Shown piece after piece: positions 31,864 through 41,765 of a stretch of DNA of 64,000 nt (the first letter of the stretch is position 1; every line of letters begins with the position of its first letter). Source of the stretch: Rubellimicrobium thermophilum DSM 16684. Its GTDB lineage: Bacteria > Pseudomonadota > Alphaproteobacteria > Rhodobacterales > Rhodobacteraceae. A program made the translations under genes and the position numbers. The notes below the pieces were generated by a model. The model did no database searches and was not told the DNA's origin. It was given only the letters and a program-made list of their open reading frames with translations. The stretch covers positions 286,998-350,997 of the forward strand of contig NZ_KE557321.1 of the NCBI RefSeq assembly GCF_000442315.1, in the 5' to 3' direction.

Positions 31864-32543
31864 CGGGGGGGCTCCGCAGGCTTGTATGCGACCGTCATGT
31901 GCCGCTTGCGCCCGAAGCCGGGGCGTCGTTCCACGACGAGGCCCGCCGCCTCCAGGGCCCGTCGCACGGCCCCCGCGGCGGTATAGGTGGCCAGCGTGCC
32001 GCCGGGCACGAGGCGCGCGGCCACGGCGGCCAGCAGGGCGGGCTCCCACATCTCCGGATTGCGGGCGGGGGCAAAGCCGTCAAGGAAGACGGCATCGGCC
32101 CGGCCCGGCCAGGCGGGCAGAGTCTGGCGCGCATCGCCCTCCACCACTGTGAGGACCAGACCGCCGAGATCCTGCGGACCGGGGCCGCGGGCCAGCGCCG
32201 CGGCCAGCAGGGCTGCGTCCTGCGCCAGTTCGGGAAAGGCCGAGAGCGCCCGGGCCCGATCGGCGGGCCCCATCGGGAAGGCCTCGAAGCTGGTGTAATG
32301 GATGGGGCCGGGCAGGCCCGATTCCCGCATCGCGCGCAGCGTGGCCAGACAGTTCAGTCCCGTGCCGAAGCCCAGTTCGAGGATGGTGAAACCGGGCCGC
32401 AGCCGCCCCGGGAGGCCGTTGCCGGCCAGGAACACATGGGCCGTCTCGGCCAGACCCCCCTCGAGCGAGAAATAGGGATCACCGAAGGCACGCGACACGG
32501 GCGTGTCCCCCTGCCAGTCCAGCTCGGCGCTCTGGCCCGTCAT
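31860..32543 (-). CDS. mnmD: tRNA 5-aminomethyl-2-thiouridine(34) methyltransferase MnmD
   Basis: 227 residues, corresponding to the N-terminal half of E. coli MnmC. The SAM-binding motif ILELGFGTGLNCLATLR and the diagnostic FLDGFAPARNPEMW are present, with the family start SAELDWQGDTPVSRAFGDPYFS. It methylates nm5s2U34 to mnm5s2U34 in tRNAs for Lys, Glu and Gln. Here it is a stand-alone protein. The FAD oxidoreductase that resembles the other half of MnmC is encoded divergently, 51 bases away. Confidence 0.9.
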   Translation of the reverse strand: MTGQSAELDWQGDTPVSRAFGDPYFSLEGGLAETAHVFLAGNGLPGRLRPGFTILELGFGTGLNCLATLRAMRESGLPGPIHYTSFEAFPMGPADRARALSAFPELAQDAALLAAALARGPGPQDLGGLVLTVVEGDARQTLPAWPGRADAVFLDGFAPARNPEMWEPALLAAVAARLVPGGTLATYTAAGAVRRALEAAGLVVERRPGFGRKRHMTVAYKPAEPPR

Positions 32544-32594
32544 GATGCCCCGTGCGATGGGAAGCCGGCGCACTCTTGGGGGGCGGGAGCGGGA

Positions 32595-33605
32595 ATGGCA
32601 AGGGCAGAGGTAACGATTCTGGGTGCCGGGGTGACGGGTCTGGCCTGTGCCTGGGCCTGCGCGGAACGCGGTGCGCGGGTGCGCGTGATCGATCCCGGGG
32701 GGATCGGTGCAGGGGCCTCGGGGGGCGTGGTGGGGTCGCTTTCCCCTCATGCGCCGGAGCGCTGGGATGCCTTGAAGGCCATCCAGTTCGCGGCGCTGCG
32801 GAACGCCCCGACCTTCTGGGCCGGGGTGGCGGCGGCAGGCGGGGGCGATCCCGGCCTTGCCCGCACGGGCCGTCTGATGCCGCTGCGCGACGATCAGGCG
32901 GTGGCCGCCGCGCGGCAGAGGGAGGCCGCCGCGCAGGCGCTCTGGCAGGGCGAGGGCGCCTGGAGGGTGGAGCCGGCGCCCGAAGACTGGGGGCCGGTCT
33001 CTCCCACCGGGCTTGTCGTGCATGACACGCTGGCCGCGCGGATTGCCCCCCGCCGGGCGCTGGCGGCGCTGGCCGCCGCGATTCGGGCGCGGGGAGGGGA
33101 GATCGTCGCCGCAGGACCCGAGGAGGGCGCCGTCATCGAGGCCATGGGCGCTGCGGGGCTGGCGGCGCGTGGCTGGGGCGGGGGCGTGAAGGGGCAGGCG
33201 GCGCGGCTCTGCCTGCCGGGGCGGGAGGAGGCGCCGCAGATCCATGCCCCGGGCCTCTACATCGTTCCCCATGCCGACGGGACGGTGGCGGTGGGTTCGA
33301 CGTCGGAGGACCGCTGGGACGACCTTGCTACCGATGCGCGGCTCGATGCGGTGCTGGAACGGGCCGTGGCGCTCGTGCCGGCGCTGGCCGGGGCGCCGGT
33401 CGTCGAACGCTGGGCGGGCTTGCGGCCCCGCGCAGCCACGGGGCGGCCCGTGCTGGGGGCCGTCGGCCCGGGGCGCTTCGTCGCCAATGGGGGGTTCCGC
33501 ATCGGCCTTGCCCTCGCGCCCGAGATGGCCCGGCTCATGGCCGATCTCGTGCTCGAGGGCCGCGATGCCGTCCCCGAGGCCTTCCGGCCGCCCCCTGCTG
33601 CCTGA
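32595..33605 (+). CDS. FAD-dependent (DAO-family) oxidoreductase, possible MnmC oxidoreductase half
   Basis: 336 residues with an N-terminal FAD Rossmann motif (VTILGAGVTGLACAWACAERG), the DAO-type GAGASGGVVGSLSPH loop, and the C-terminal FAD motif RPRAATGRPVLG ... NGGFRIGLALAP. ATG 32595 gives MARAEVTILGAG. In E. coli the MnmC protein fuses an mnmD-like methyltransferase to such an oxidase, which removes the carboxymethyl group of cmnm5U34. The divergent mnmD makes that role plausible, but glycine/D-amino-acid oxidase-like functions cannot be excluded. It converges on lpd across a strong hairpin. Confidence 0.75.
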   Translation: MARAEVTILGAGVTGLACAWACAERGARVRVIDPGGIGAGASGGVVGSLSPHAPERWDALKAIQFAALRNAPTFWAGVAAAGGGDPGLARTGRLMPLRDDQAVAAARQREAAAQALWQGEGAWRVEPAPEDWGPVSPTGLVVHDTLAARIAPRRALAALAAAIRARGGEIVAAGPEEGAVIEAMGAAGLAARGWGGGVKGQAARLCLPGREEAPQIHAPGLYIVPHADGTVAVGSTSEDRWDDLATDARLDAVLERAVALVPALAGAPVVERWAGLRPRAATGRPVLGAVGPGRFVANGGFRIGLALAPEMARLMADLVLEGRDAVPEAFRPPPAA

Positions 33606-33628
33606 CGGCCGACACCGGCCGCCTCAGG
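33601..33628. terminator. Bidirectional hairpin between the FAD oxidoreductase and lpd
   Basis: CGGCCG (33606-33611) pairs with CGGCCG (33616-33621) around the loop ACAC, and the stem extends through CCTGA/TCAGG with a two-base bulge. It lies between two convergent stop codons. A T tract is lacking, so the hairpin is certain but termination is inferred. Confidence 0.5.
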
Positions 33629-35012
33629 CGTGGATGGCCCCGTCGCCGCAGGCCAGCGCCGCCTCGCGCATCGCCTCGGAGAAGGTGGGATGCGCATGGC
33701 AGGTCCGGGCAAGATCCTCGGCCGCGGCGCCGAATTCCATCGCCACGGCCACTTCGTGGATCAGGTCGCCCGCCATCGGCCCGATCAGATGGCAGCCGAG
33801 GATGCGGTCCGTTCCGGCATCGGCGAGCAGCTTCACGAAGCCTTCGCCCTGGAAGACGGCCTTGGCCCGGGCATTGCCCATGAAGGGGAATTTGCCCAGC
33901 TTGTAGGCGCGGCCTTCGGCCTTCAGCGTCTCCTCGGTCGCGCCGATCGCCGCCACCTCGGGCGTGGTGTAGATGACCGAGGGAATGACACCATAATTCA
34001 CATGCCCGTGGCGCCCGGCGAGGATCTCGGCCAGGGCCACGCCTTCGTCCTCGGCCTTGTGGGCCAGCATCGGTCCCTCGCGCACATCGCCGATGGCATA
34101 GAGGCCGGGGATGTTCGTCGCAAAGCCCTCATCGGTGGCGATCTGGCCGCGCTCGGTCATCGCCACGCCCAGCGCCTCGAGGCCGAGGCCCTCCACATAG
34201 GGCTTGCGCCCCGTGGCCACGAGGACGACATCGGCCTGAAGCTGCTGCGCCTCGCCCCCCTTGCGGGGCTGATGGGTGACCGTGGCGCCGCCTTCGGCCC
34301 GCTCCACCCCCTGCACGGCGGTGCCGAGGACGAAGCTCAGCCCCTGCTTCTGGAGCATCCGCTGGAACTGCCGGGCCACCTCGCCATCCATGCCGGGGGT
34401 GATGGCGTCGAGATATTCCAGCACCGTCACCTTCGCCCCGAGACGGGCATAGACCGATCCCAGCTCCAGCCCGATTACCCCCGCGCCGATCACGGCCAGG
34501 CGTCGGGGAATCGCCGGAAGGGCCAGCGCACCGGTCGAGGTGACGATGACCTCCTCGTCGATCGTCACGCCCGGCAGGGTGCTGGGCTGCGAACCGGTGG
34601 CGATGGCGATGGCCCGGGCCGCATGCGTCTCTCCGGCGACCGTCACCTGGCCGGGGGCAGGGATCGAGGCCCAGCCCTTCAGCCAGTCCACCCTGTTCTT
34701 GCGGAAGAGGAACTCGATGCCCTGGGTATTCCCCTTCACCACCTCGTCCTTGTAGGCGAGCATGCGCGCCCAGTCGACCTTCGGCGCCTCGCCCATCAGG
34801 CCCATCCGCGCAAAGTTGTGCCCGGCCTCGTGCAGCATGTGGGTGGCGTGCAGCAGGGCCTTGGACGGGATGCAGCCGACATTGAGGCAGGTGCCGCCCA
34901 GGGTGTCGCGCCCCTCGGCCACGGCCACCCGGAGGCCCAGCTGGGCCGCGCGGATCGCGCAGACATAGCCGCCGGGACCGGCGCCGATCACGATGAGATC
35001 ATATTCAGCCAT
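33624..35012 (-). CDS. lpd: Dihydrolipoyl dehydrogenase (E3)
   Basis: 462-residue flavoenzyme that reoxidises the dihydrolipoyl group of 2-oxoglutarate dehydrogenase using NAD+. FAD site [19 protein letters not shown], redox disulfide in [16 protein letters not shown] site [20 protein letters not shown], second FAD motif [21 protein letters not shown], and the active-site His/Glu in CHAHPTFSE. It is the last gene of the sucC-lpd block, 11 bases after the MAPEG gene. Intact. Confidence 0.95.
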   Translation of the reverse strand: MAEYDLIVIGAGPGGYVCAIRAAQLGLRVAVAEGRDTLGGTCLNVGCIPSKALLHATHMLHEAGHNFARMGLMGEAPKVDWARMLAYKDEVVKGNTQGIEFLFRKNRVDWLKGWASIPAPGQVTVAGETHAARAIAIATGSQPSTLPGVTIDEEVIVTSTGALALPAIPRRLAVIGAGVIGLELGSVYARLGAKVTVLEYLDAITPGMDGEVARQFQRMLQKQGLSFVLGTAVQGVERAEGGATVTHQPRKGGEAQQLQADVVLVATGRKPYVEGLGLEALGVAMTERGQIATDEGFATNIPGLYAIGDVREGPMLAHKAEDEGVALAEILAGRHGHVNYGVIPSVIYTTPEVAAIGATEETLKAEGRAYKLGKFPFMGNARAKAVFQGEGFVKLLADAGTDRILGCHLIGPMAGDLIHEVAVAMEFGAAAEDLARTCHAHPTFSEAMREAALACGDGAIHA

Positions 35013-35023
35013 CAGCAGAACCT

Positions 35024-35419
35024 TCAGAACAGGGCAGCAAGGAGCATGAGGCCGGTGGCGCCAAAGCCGATCAGCCAGATCAGCGAGCGCCAGGGCGTCC
35101 AGCCCAGCAGATAGGCCGGAATGTAGAGCAGACGGGCGAGAAGGAACGCCCAGGCGCAGGCTGCCGTCAGGGCCGAGGACGATCCCGTGGCCATGACCGC
35201 GAAGACCGCGACGGCAAAGAGCAGCAGCGCCTGCTGATGATTGGCCGAGGCGCGTTCAGCCCGCCCCTCGTGGATGTCCGGCGGCGTCGGGCGGGGCGTG
35301 TCGCGGGGCGAGGCATTCCAGGCCCGCCCCTCCGGCGTGCGGTTCATCAGATAGCCGGTGATCCCGATATGCAGGAATTGCACGAAGGCCGCGAGGATGA
35401 GGATGGTCGTCTCGGTCAT
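35024..35419 (-). CDS. MAPEG-family membrane protein
   Basis: 131 residues with four predicted membrane helices ([73 protein letters not shown]). The motif [15 protein letters not shown] corresponds to the MAPEG signature RA-x2-N-x2-E with Gln in place of the Glu. The eukaryotic namesakes are glutathione-dependent; the role in bacteria is mostly unknown. It sits between the E2 and E3 genes of 2-oxoglutarate dehydrogenase, apparently as a passenger of the operon. Confidence 0.82.
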   Translation of the reverse strand: MTETTILILAAFVQFLHIGITGYLMNRTPEGRAWNASPRDTPRPTPPDIHEGRAERASANHQQALLLFAVAVFAVMATGSSSALTAACAWAFLLARLLYIPAYLLGWTPWRSLIWLIGFGATGLMLLAALF

Positions 35420-35924
35420 GCAGGAATTCCTTCAGGCGGTTTCACGAGGCAGGTGATCATCGGCAGCCGTCCGGCGGGGACGGATCAGACCGAGGAGCAG
35501 CGCCCCGCCATGGGCGCGGAGCACTGGCGCAAGGGCAAGGGCGCGTGTCCCGGGCATGGCCGGCGGCCCCGGATGGCACCGCCGGATCGGCTCGGGCGGC
35601 AGGAACGGCCGTGGCGCTTTCCAGAGGCCGGGACCGGAGCGGCGCAGGACCCCGGTCTGTCCGGCATGGGCCAGCGCCTTCACGAGCGGCAGAGAGACCA
35701 TGATCGGCCCCCGGCCGGGGGACGCGGCGGATCGGCCCCGGCCGCACCGCCATGCCTGTCCGGACGCCCGCGCCATCGACCCGGAAGGATGCCGGTCGAT
35801 CGAAGCGGGCAGCGGGCAGGGGGGCATCGGCACCTCCGGTGGGAGCGGGGATGTCGGTCCGCTTTGCCATGGCGACAGGCGGGCCGGCAGCGCGCCCTGC
35901 CGGGCAGGGGCGCGGCCTCTGGTC
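35420..35924 (-). other. 505-base gap between sucB and MAPEG gene; possible frameshifted small gene
   Basis: No protein here is recognisable. Two overlapping minus-strand reading frames of about 130 codons cover it: 35432-35833, including MVSLPLVKALAHAGQTGVL, and 35457-35870, starting MAKRTDIPAPTGGAD. Both are arginine/proline-rich, as expected of chance frames in GC-rich DNA, yet the gap is long for this operon. Given the number of homopolymer frameshifts elsewhere, a broken small gene is possible. I assign no function. Confidence 0.3.
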
Positions 35925-37181
35925 CTAGAGATCCAGCAGCAGCCGCTGCGGATCCTCCAGCGCCTCCTTGACGCGCACGAGGAAGGTCACGGCGCCCTTG
36001 CCGTCCACGATGCGGTGATCGTAGCTCAGCGCCAGATACATCATCGGGCGGATGACGATCTGGCCGCCGACGACCACGGGCCGGTCCTGGATCTTGTGCA
36101 TCCCGAGGATGCCGGATTGGGGCGGGTTCAGGATCGGCGAGGACATCAGGCTGCCATAGACGCCGCCATTCGAGATGGTGAAGGTCCCGCCCTGCAGTTC
36201 GGCCATGGACAGCTTGCCGTCGCGGGCCCGCGCCCCGAGATCCGCGATTTCCTTCTCGATGGCGGCAAAGCTCTTGTCCTGGGCATCGCGCACCACGGGC
36301 ACGACCAAGCCCGCCGGCGTGCCCACGGCCACGCCCATATGGACATAGCGCTTGTAGACGATGTCCTCGCCGTCGATTTCGGCGTTGACCTCCGGCACCT
36401 CCTGGAGCGCATGGACGCAGGCCTTCACGAAGAAGGACATGAAGCCGAGCTTCACGCCATGCTTCTTCTCGAAGGCGTCCTTGTAGGCATTGCGCAGCGC
36501 CATGATGGCCGACATGTCGGCCTCGTTGTAGGTGGTGAGCATCGCCGCGGTGTTCTGCGCCTCCTTGAGGCGGCGGGCGATGGTCTGGCGCAGGCGGGTC
36601 ATGCGGACCCGCTCCTCGCGTGCGGCGTCCTGGGCCGGCTGCGGCGCGCGCAGGGTAGCAGGCTGCGGGGCGGCCGGCGGCGCGGAGGCGACGGGTTGCG
36701 GCGCGGCCTCCGCCTTCGCGGCCTCCAGGGCGCGCTGGACATCCTCCTTCATCACGCGCCCGTCGCGGCCGGTTCCTTCCACCGCCTCGCGCGACAGGCC
36801 GGCTTCGGCCATCATCCGCCGGGCCGAGGGGGCATCCTCCACATCGCGGCGCATCGGGGCGGAGGACGCAGAGCCGGACTGTGCGGCCCCGTCGTCCCCC
36901 TCCGGGCCGGCATCGGCGGCCTCTGCGTCCGGGGCGTCCGATGCGCCTTCGGCGATGGTGGCCAGAAGCGCGTTCGGCGCGACCGTGGTGCCCTCGGGCG
37001 CGACGATCTCGGCCAGCCTGCCGGCCGCCGGGGCAGGCACCTCGACCGTTACCTTGTCGGTCTCGAGCTCGCAGAGCATCTCGTCCTGGGCCACGGCCTC
37101 ACCGGGCTTCTTGAACCAAGTGGCGACTGTCGCCTCGGTGACGCTTTCGCCCAGGGTGGGGACGCGGACTTCGATGGCCAT
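35925..37181 (-). CDS. sucB: 2-oxoglutarate dehydrogenase E2 (dihydrolipoyl succinyltransferase)
   Basis: 418 residues. The lipoyl domain has the lipoylated lysine at about residue 43 in [11 protein letters not shown]. An Ala/Pro-rich linker, the peripheral-subunit-binding domain ([13 protein letters not shown] ... [13 protein letters not shown]) and a second linker follow. The CoA-acyltransferase domain has the catalytic His-Asp in [14 protein letters not shown]. It forms the core of the 2-oxoglutarate dehydrogenase complex with SucA and Lpd. The start is 3 bases from the sucA stop. The linkers are typical in length for alphaproteobacteria. Confidence 0.96.
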   Translation of the reverse strand: MAIEVRVPTLGESVTEATVATWFKKPGEAVAQDEMLCELETDKVTVEVPAPAAGRLAEIVAPEGTTVAPNALLATIAEGASDAPDAEAADAGPEGDDGAAQSGSASSAPMRRDVEDAPSARRMMAEAGLSREAVEGTGRDGRVMKEDVQRALEAAKAEAAPQPVASAPPAAPQPATLRAPQPAQDAAREERVRMTRLRQTIARRLKEAQNTAAMLTTYNEADMSAIMALRNAYKDAFEKKHGVKLGFMSFFVKACVHALQEVPEVNAEIDGEDIVYKRYVHMGVAVGTPAGLVVPVVRDAQDKSFAAIEKEIADLGARARDGKLSMAELQGGTFTISNGGVYGSLMSSPILNPPQSGILGMHKIQDRPVVVGGQIVIRPMMYLALSYDHRIVDGKGAVTFLVRVKEALEDPQRLLLDL

Positions 37182-37184
37182 TCC

Positions 37185-40124
37185 TTAATGCCCTCCGAGG
37201 GTGAGCGCTTCGTCCACGAGCGCCTTCTGCTGCGACTGATGGGTGGAGACGAGACCGGTGGCCGGGCTCGCCGAGGCAGGGCGGCCGACATAGCGGGGCC
37301 GGGGGGTTGCCGCCTCGATGCGGCCGAGGACCCATTCGAGATTGGGCTCGATGAAGGTCCATGCGCCCTGGTTCTTGGGCTCTTCCTGGCACCAGACCAT
37401 CTCGGCCTGCCGGAAGCGCCCCAGCTCCTTGACAAGGGACTGGGCCGGGAAGGGATAGAACTGCTCGATGCGCAGGAGATAGATGTCATCGGCCCCGCGC
37501 GCGTCGCGTTCCTCCAGCAGGTCGTAATAGACCTTGCCCGAGCAGAGCACGACGCGGCGGATCTCCTGATCGGGCCGCAGCGCCAGCGTCGAATTGCCCC
37601 GTTCGGCATCGTCCCAGAGGATGCGGTGGAACTGCGATCCGGTCGTCATCTCCTCTGCGCGCGACACCGCGAGCCTGTGGCGCAGCAGGCTCTTGGGCGT
37701 CATCAGAACGAGCGGCTTGCGGAAGCGGCGGTGCAGCTGACGGCGCAGGATGTGGAAATAGTTGGCCGGCGTCGTGCAGTTGGCGACGATCCAGTTGTCC
37801 TGCCCGCAGAGCTGGAGGAAGCGCTCGAGCCGCGCGCTCGAATGTTCCGGCCCCTGGCCCTCGAAGCCATGGGGCAGCAGGCAGACAAGGCCCGACATGC
37901 GCAGCCACTTGCTCTCGCCCGAGGAGATGAACTGGTCGAACATCACCTGCGCGCCATTGGCGAAGTCGCCGAACTGCGCCTCCCACATCACGAGGGCATT
38001 GGGCTCGGCCAGGGAGTAGCCGTATTCAAAGCCGAGGACCGCGAATTCCGAGAGCATCGAATCGATGACCTCATAGCGCGCCTGCCCCTCGCGGATATGG
38101 TTAAGGGGGATGTAGCGTTCCTCCGTCTCCTGATCGACGAAGGCCGAATGCCGCTGGGAGAAGGTGCCGCGCACCGAATCCTGCCCCGAGAGACGGACGG
38201 GGAACCCCTCCAGAAGCAGGCTGCCGAAGGCCAGGGCCTCGGCCGTGGCCCAGTCGAAGCCTTCGCCCGTCTCGAACATGCGCCGCTTCTGCTCGAGCAG
38301 GCGTTCGATCGTGCGATGCAGCGCAAAGCCCTGCGGCACGGTGACCAGGGCGCGCCCCACCTCCTGCAGCGTCTCGGGCGTGATGGCGGTGCTGCCGGCG
38401 TCGTAGGCGGACTGATCCTCGCGGTCCAGATGCGACCAGCGGCCGTCGAGCCAGTCGGCCTTGTTGGGCCGGAAGGTCTTGCCAGCCTCGAACTCCTCGT
38501 TCAGGCGGGCCTGAAACTGGGCCTTCATCTCCTCGACCTCGCCCTCGGGGATGAGGCCGTCGCGCACCAGTCGCTCGGTATAGAGGGTGAGCGTGGTCTT
38601 CTGCTTCTTGATGCGGTTGTACATCGCCGGGTTCGTGAACATCGGCTCGTCGCCCTCGTTGTGGCCGAACCGGCGATAGCAGAACATGTCGATGACCACG
38701 TCCTTGTGGAAGCGCTGGCGGAACTCGGTCGCCACCTTGGCGGCATGCACCACGGCTTCCGGATCGTCGCCATTGACGTGAAAGATCGGCGCCTCGACCA
38801 TCAGCGCGATGTCGGTGGGATAGGGCGAGGAGCGCGAATAGCTCGGCGCGGTGGTGAAGCCGATCTGGTTGTTGACGACGATATGGATCGTGCCGCCGGT
38901 GCGGTGCCCCTTGAGACCCGAAAGGCCGAAGCATTCCGCCACGATCCCCTGACCGGCAAAGGCCGCATCACCATGCAGCAGCACCGGCAGGACCTTCGTG
39001 CGGTCGGTGTCGTTCCACTGGTCCTGCTTGGCGCGGGCCTTGCCCAGCACCACCGGATCGACCGCCTCCAGATGCGAGGGATTGGCCGTCAGCGACAGAT
39101 GGACCGTGTTGCCGTCGAAGGTGCGGTCCGAGGACGCGCCGAGATGGTATTTCACATCCCCCGAACCGTCCACGTCATCGGGCTTGAAGCTGCCGCCCTG
39201 GAATTCGTGGAAGATGGCGCGGTAGGGCTTGCCCATCACATTGGCCAGCACGTTGAGCCGGCCTCGATGGGGCATGCCGATGACGATCTCCTTCACCCCC
39301 AGCGCGCCGCCGCGCTTGATGATCTGCTCCATCGCGGGGATCAGCGCCTCGCCGCCGTCGAGGCCGAAGCGCTTCGTCCCCGTATACTTGACGTGAAGGA
39401 ACTTCTCGAACCCTTCCGCCTCCACCAGCTTGTTGAGGATCGCCTTGCGCCCGCGCCGGGTGAAGCTGATCTCCTTGCCGTAGCCCTCGATCCGCTCCTT
39501 GAGCCATTGCGCCTGGGCGGGGTCGGAGATGTGCATGAACTGGAGCGCGAAGGTGCCGCAATAGGTGCGGCGCACGATCTCGAGGATCTGGCGCATCGTC
39601 GCATGCTCGAGTCCGAGCACGTTGTCGATGAAGATGGGCCGGTCCATGTCCGCCGGGGTGAAACCGTAGGAGGCCGGGTCGAGCTCGGGGTGGGGCTCCT
39701 CCTGGCGCAGGCCGAGCGGGTCGAGATCGGCGATGAGATGCCCCCGGATCCGATAGGCGCGGATCAGCATGAGAGCGCGCAAACTGTCGAGCACCGCCTG
39801 ACGGAGCTGTGCCTCTGTCAGGGTGGCGCCCCCTTCGGCCGCCTTCGCGCGCAGCCTGTCCCCCATCTGCCGGGCGGTCTGCGGCCATTCCCCGGTGAGG
39901 GCGGCCGTGATTTCGTCCGCGGGGGCAGGGGGCCAGTCGGACCGCGCCCATGAGGGGCCCCGGGCTGCCGGTTCGCGCAGCGCGGCGAAGAAATCGCGCC
40001 AGGACGCATCCAGCGAGGACGGATCCCGCTGAAAGCGCGCGTGCAGCGCCTCCACATAGGGGGCATTGACCCCTGCAAGATGCGCAGAGGCGCGGAACTG
40101 GTCGTTGGACGGGCGGTCGGTCAT
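37185..40124 (-). CDS. sucA: 2-oxoglutarate dehydrogenase E1 component
   Basis: 979-residue thiamine-diphosphate enzyme that decarboxylates 2-oxoglutarate and transfers the succinyl group to SucB. The N-terminal segment (VNAPYVEALHARFQRDP) matches the E2-binding region. The ThDP/active-site stretches include FVQFMHISDP-like FALQFMHISDPAQ, GMPHRGRLNVLANVMGK, LHGDAAFAGQGIVAE and VVNNQIGFTT. The transketolase-like C-terminal domain contains SQRHSAFVDQETEERY. ATG 40124 (MTDRPSNDQF) is preceded by a GAGGTG ribosome binding site. Intact. A 138-base gap lies toward sucD. Confidence 0.96.
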   Translation of the reverse strand: MTDRPSNDQFRASAHLAGVNAPYVEALHARFQRDPSSLDASWRDFFAALREPAARGPSWARSDWPPAPADEITAALTGEWPQTARQMGDRLRAKAAEGGATLTEAQLRQAVLDSLRALMLIRAYRIRGHLIADLDPLGLRQEEPHPELDPASYGFTPADMDRPIFIDNVLGLEHATMRQILEIVRRTYCGTFALQFMHISDPAQAQWLKERIEGYGKEISFTRRGRKAILNKLVEAEGFEKFLHVKYTGTKRFGLDGGEALIPAMEQIIKRGGALGVKEIVIGMPHRGRLNVLANVMGKPYRAIFHEFQGGSFKPDDVDGSGDVKYHLGASSDRTFDGNTVHLSLTANPSHLEAVDPVVLGKARAKQDQWNDTDRTKVLPVLLHGDAAFAGQGIVAECFGLSGLKGHRTGGTIHIVVNNQIGFTTAPSYSRSSPYPTDIALMVEAPIFHVNGDDPEAVVHAAKVATEFRQRFHKDVVIDMFCYRRFGHNEGDEPMFTNPAMYNRIKKQKTTLTLYTERLVRDGLIPEGEVEEMKAQFQARLNEEFEAGKTFRPNKADWLDGRWSHLDREDQSAYDAGSTAITPETLQEVGRALVTVPQGFALHRTIERLLEQKRRMFETGEGFDWATAEALAFGSLLLEGFPVRLSGQDSVRGTFSQRHSAFVDQETEERYIPLNHIREGQARYEVIDSMLSEFAVLGFEYGYSLAEPNALVMWEAQFGDFANGAQVMFDQFISSGESKWLRMSGLVCLLPHGFEGQGPEHSSARLERFLQLCGQDNWIVANCTTPANYFHILRRQLHRRFRKPLVLMTPKSLLRHRLAVSRAEEMTTGSQFHRILWDDAERGNSTLALRPDQEIRRVVLCSGKVYYDLLEERDARGADDIYLLRIEQFYPFPAQSLVKELGRFRQAEMVWCQEEPKNQGAWTFIEPNLEWVLGRIEAATPRPRYVGRPASASPATGLVSTHQSQQKALVDEALTLGGH

Positions 40125-40262
40125 GAGGTCACCTCGGATGAGACCGGCGGAAGGATCCGGAGATCGAAGAGAGATGGGGCGTCTGCATCGCGCAAGGCAT
40201 GTCGGGACATGGTGAGGGCGGGCGGGGATCGCGAAGGGGGACCCTGGCACCCCCCCGGCCCA

Positions 40263-41150
40263 TCAGTCCCGCCCCATCGCGCGCAGCACCGCCTCGCCCA
40301 GGCCTGCCGGACTGTCGGCGACGACGATGCCGGCCTGTTTCATGGCCTCGATCTTGCTTTCGGCATCGCCCTTGCCGCCCGAGACGATGGCTCCGGCATG
40401 GCCCATCCGGCGCCCCTTGGGCGCGGTGCGCCCGGCGATGAAGCCGGCCGTGGGCTTCCAGCGGCCGCGCCGACGTTCGTCGGCAAGGAACTGCGCGGCG
40501 TCCTCCTCGGCCGTGCCGCCGATCTCGCCGATCAGGATGATCGCTTCCGTCTCCGGGTCGGCCAGGAACATCTCGAGCACATCGACATGGTCCAGCCCCT
40601 TGATGGGGTCGCCGCCGATGCCCACAGCGGTGGATTGCCCGAGGCCGACATCGGTGGTCTGCTTCACGGCCTCATAGGTCAGGGTGCCCGAACGCGATAC
40701 GACGCCGACCTTGCCCCGGCGGAAGATGGAACCCGGCATGATGCCGATCTTGCATTCGCCCGGCGTCAGGATGCCGGGACAGTTGGGGCCGATCAGCCGG
40801 GTCGCCGAACCCTGCAGGGCGCGCTTGACCCGCATCATGTCGAGAACCGGGATGCCCTCGGTGATGCAGACGACAAGGGGAATCCCGGCATCGATCGCCT
40901 CGAGGATCGAATCGGCCGCGAAGGGCGGGGGAACATAGATGACCGATGCATCCGCCCCGGTCCGTTCGACCGCCTCGCGCACGGTGTCGAAGACGGGCAG
41001 GCCCAGATGCTCGCTGCCTCCCTTGCCGGGCGTGACGCCGCCGACCACCTTCGTGCCATAGGCGATGGCCTGTTCGGAATGGAAGGTCCCCTGGCTGCCG
41101 GTGAAGCCCTGGCAGATCACGCGAGTCGTCGCATTGACGAGAATGGCCAT
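40263..41150 (-). CDS. sucD: Succinyl-CoA ligase (ADP-forming) alpha subunit
   Basis: 295 residues. The CoA-binding fold ([26 protein letters not shown] in parts) and [16 protein letters not shown] are conserved, and the phosphorylated active-site histidine is in [13 protein letters not shown]. With SucC it makes ATP (or GTP) and succinate from succinyl-CoA. An extra stretch, [13 protein letters not shown] within the IAGRTAPKG region, is slightly longer than in E. coli; it may be real. ATG 41150 gives [12 protein letters not shown]. Unusually, a secreted hypothetical separates it from sucC. Confidence 0.94.
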   Translation of the reverse strand: MAILVNATTRVICQGFTGSQGTFHSEQAIAYGTKVVGGVTPGKGGSEHLGLPVFDTVREAVERTGADASVIYVPPPFAADSILEAIDAGIPLVVCITEGIPVLDMMRVKRALQGSATRLIGPNCPGILTPGECKIGIMPGSIFRRGKVGVVSRSGTLTYEAVKQTTDVGLGQSTAVGIGGDPIKGLDHVDVLEMFLADPETEAIILIGEIGGTAEEDAAQFLADERRRGRWKPTAGFIAGRTAPKGRRMGHAGAIVSGGKGDAESKIEAMKQAGIVVADSPAGLGEAVLRAMGRD

Positions 41151-41271
41151 CGAGGCCTCCTGCAAGTGTCGATGATAAGGCCGGCAATCAATCCCGGGCG
41201 GCCACGCCGATCCGCTGTGCCGCATCCGGCAGGATCCCGCCCGCGTTGATATCCGGCACGGAACCAGTCCA

Positions 41272-41765
41272 TCACGTCCCGTCCGCCAGCGTGAAGCGGA
41301 CGTTGCTTGTCGCTTCGTCGTAACAGATCGGATCGTTGCCCGAGGAGGTCACTTCGGCCCGGATCCCGGCGATCAGCAATGCGATGCAGGGGGCGCTGTC
41401 GTCAGCCTGGAATCCGGCCATTCCGCCCACGATCATCAGCTTGCCCATCGCCACATCCGTGCCGAAGGATTCCGAGGTGACGTCGCAGTGGCCCTCGCCC
41501 GGGTCAACAGTGATCGCATAGGGCAGACCATCGGCGGACAGGACGATCATACCGTCTTCGGTCTCGGTCCGCGTCAGGCCGAGATCCTCGAGCGGGGCCG
41601 CCACCGCCGCGGGGTCCGTGCCGCCCAGGACACAGGCCGCATAGGCCCGCGCGGGATCGAGGCGGTCCACCCGGTCCCCCGTGCCAGAAAACCCAGCATC
41701 GGATCCTGGGCCATCGCCATCCCCGACCAGCCGGCCAGCATCATCACAGGCAGAGCGCGCTTCAT
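41272..41765 (-). CDS. Secreted hypothetical protein inside the suc operon (frameshifted)
   Basis: About 164 residues when repaired. A clear Sec signal peptide ([20 protein letters not shown]) is followed by a small domain with paired cysteines ([31 protein letters not shown]) that could form disulfides. The frame breaks at the five-C run 41676-41680, where a sixth C restores [17 protein letters not shown]. Its ATG overlaps the sucC stop as ATGA, so it is translated with succinyl-CoA ligase although destined for the periplasm. I do not recognise the family and assign no function. Confidence 0.7.
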
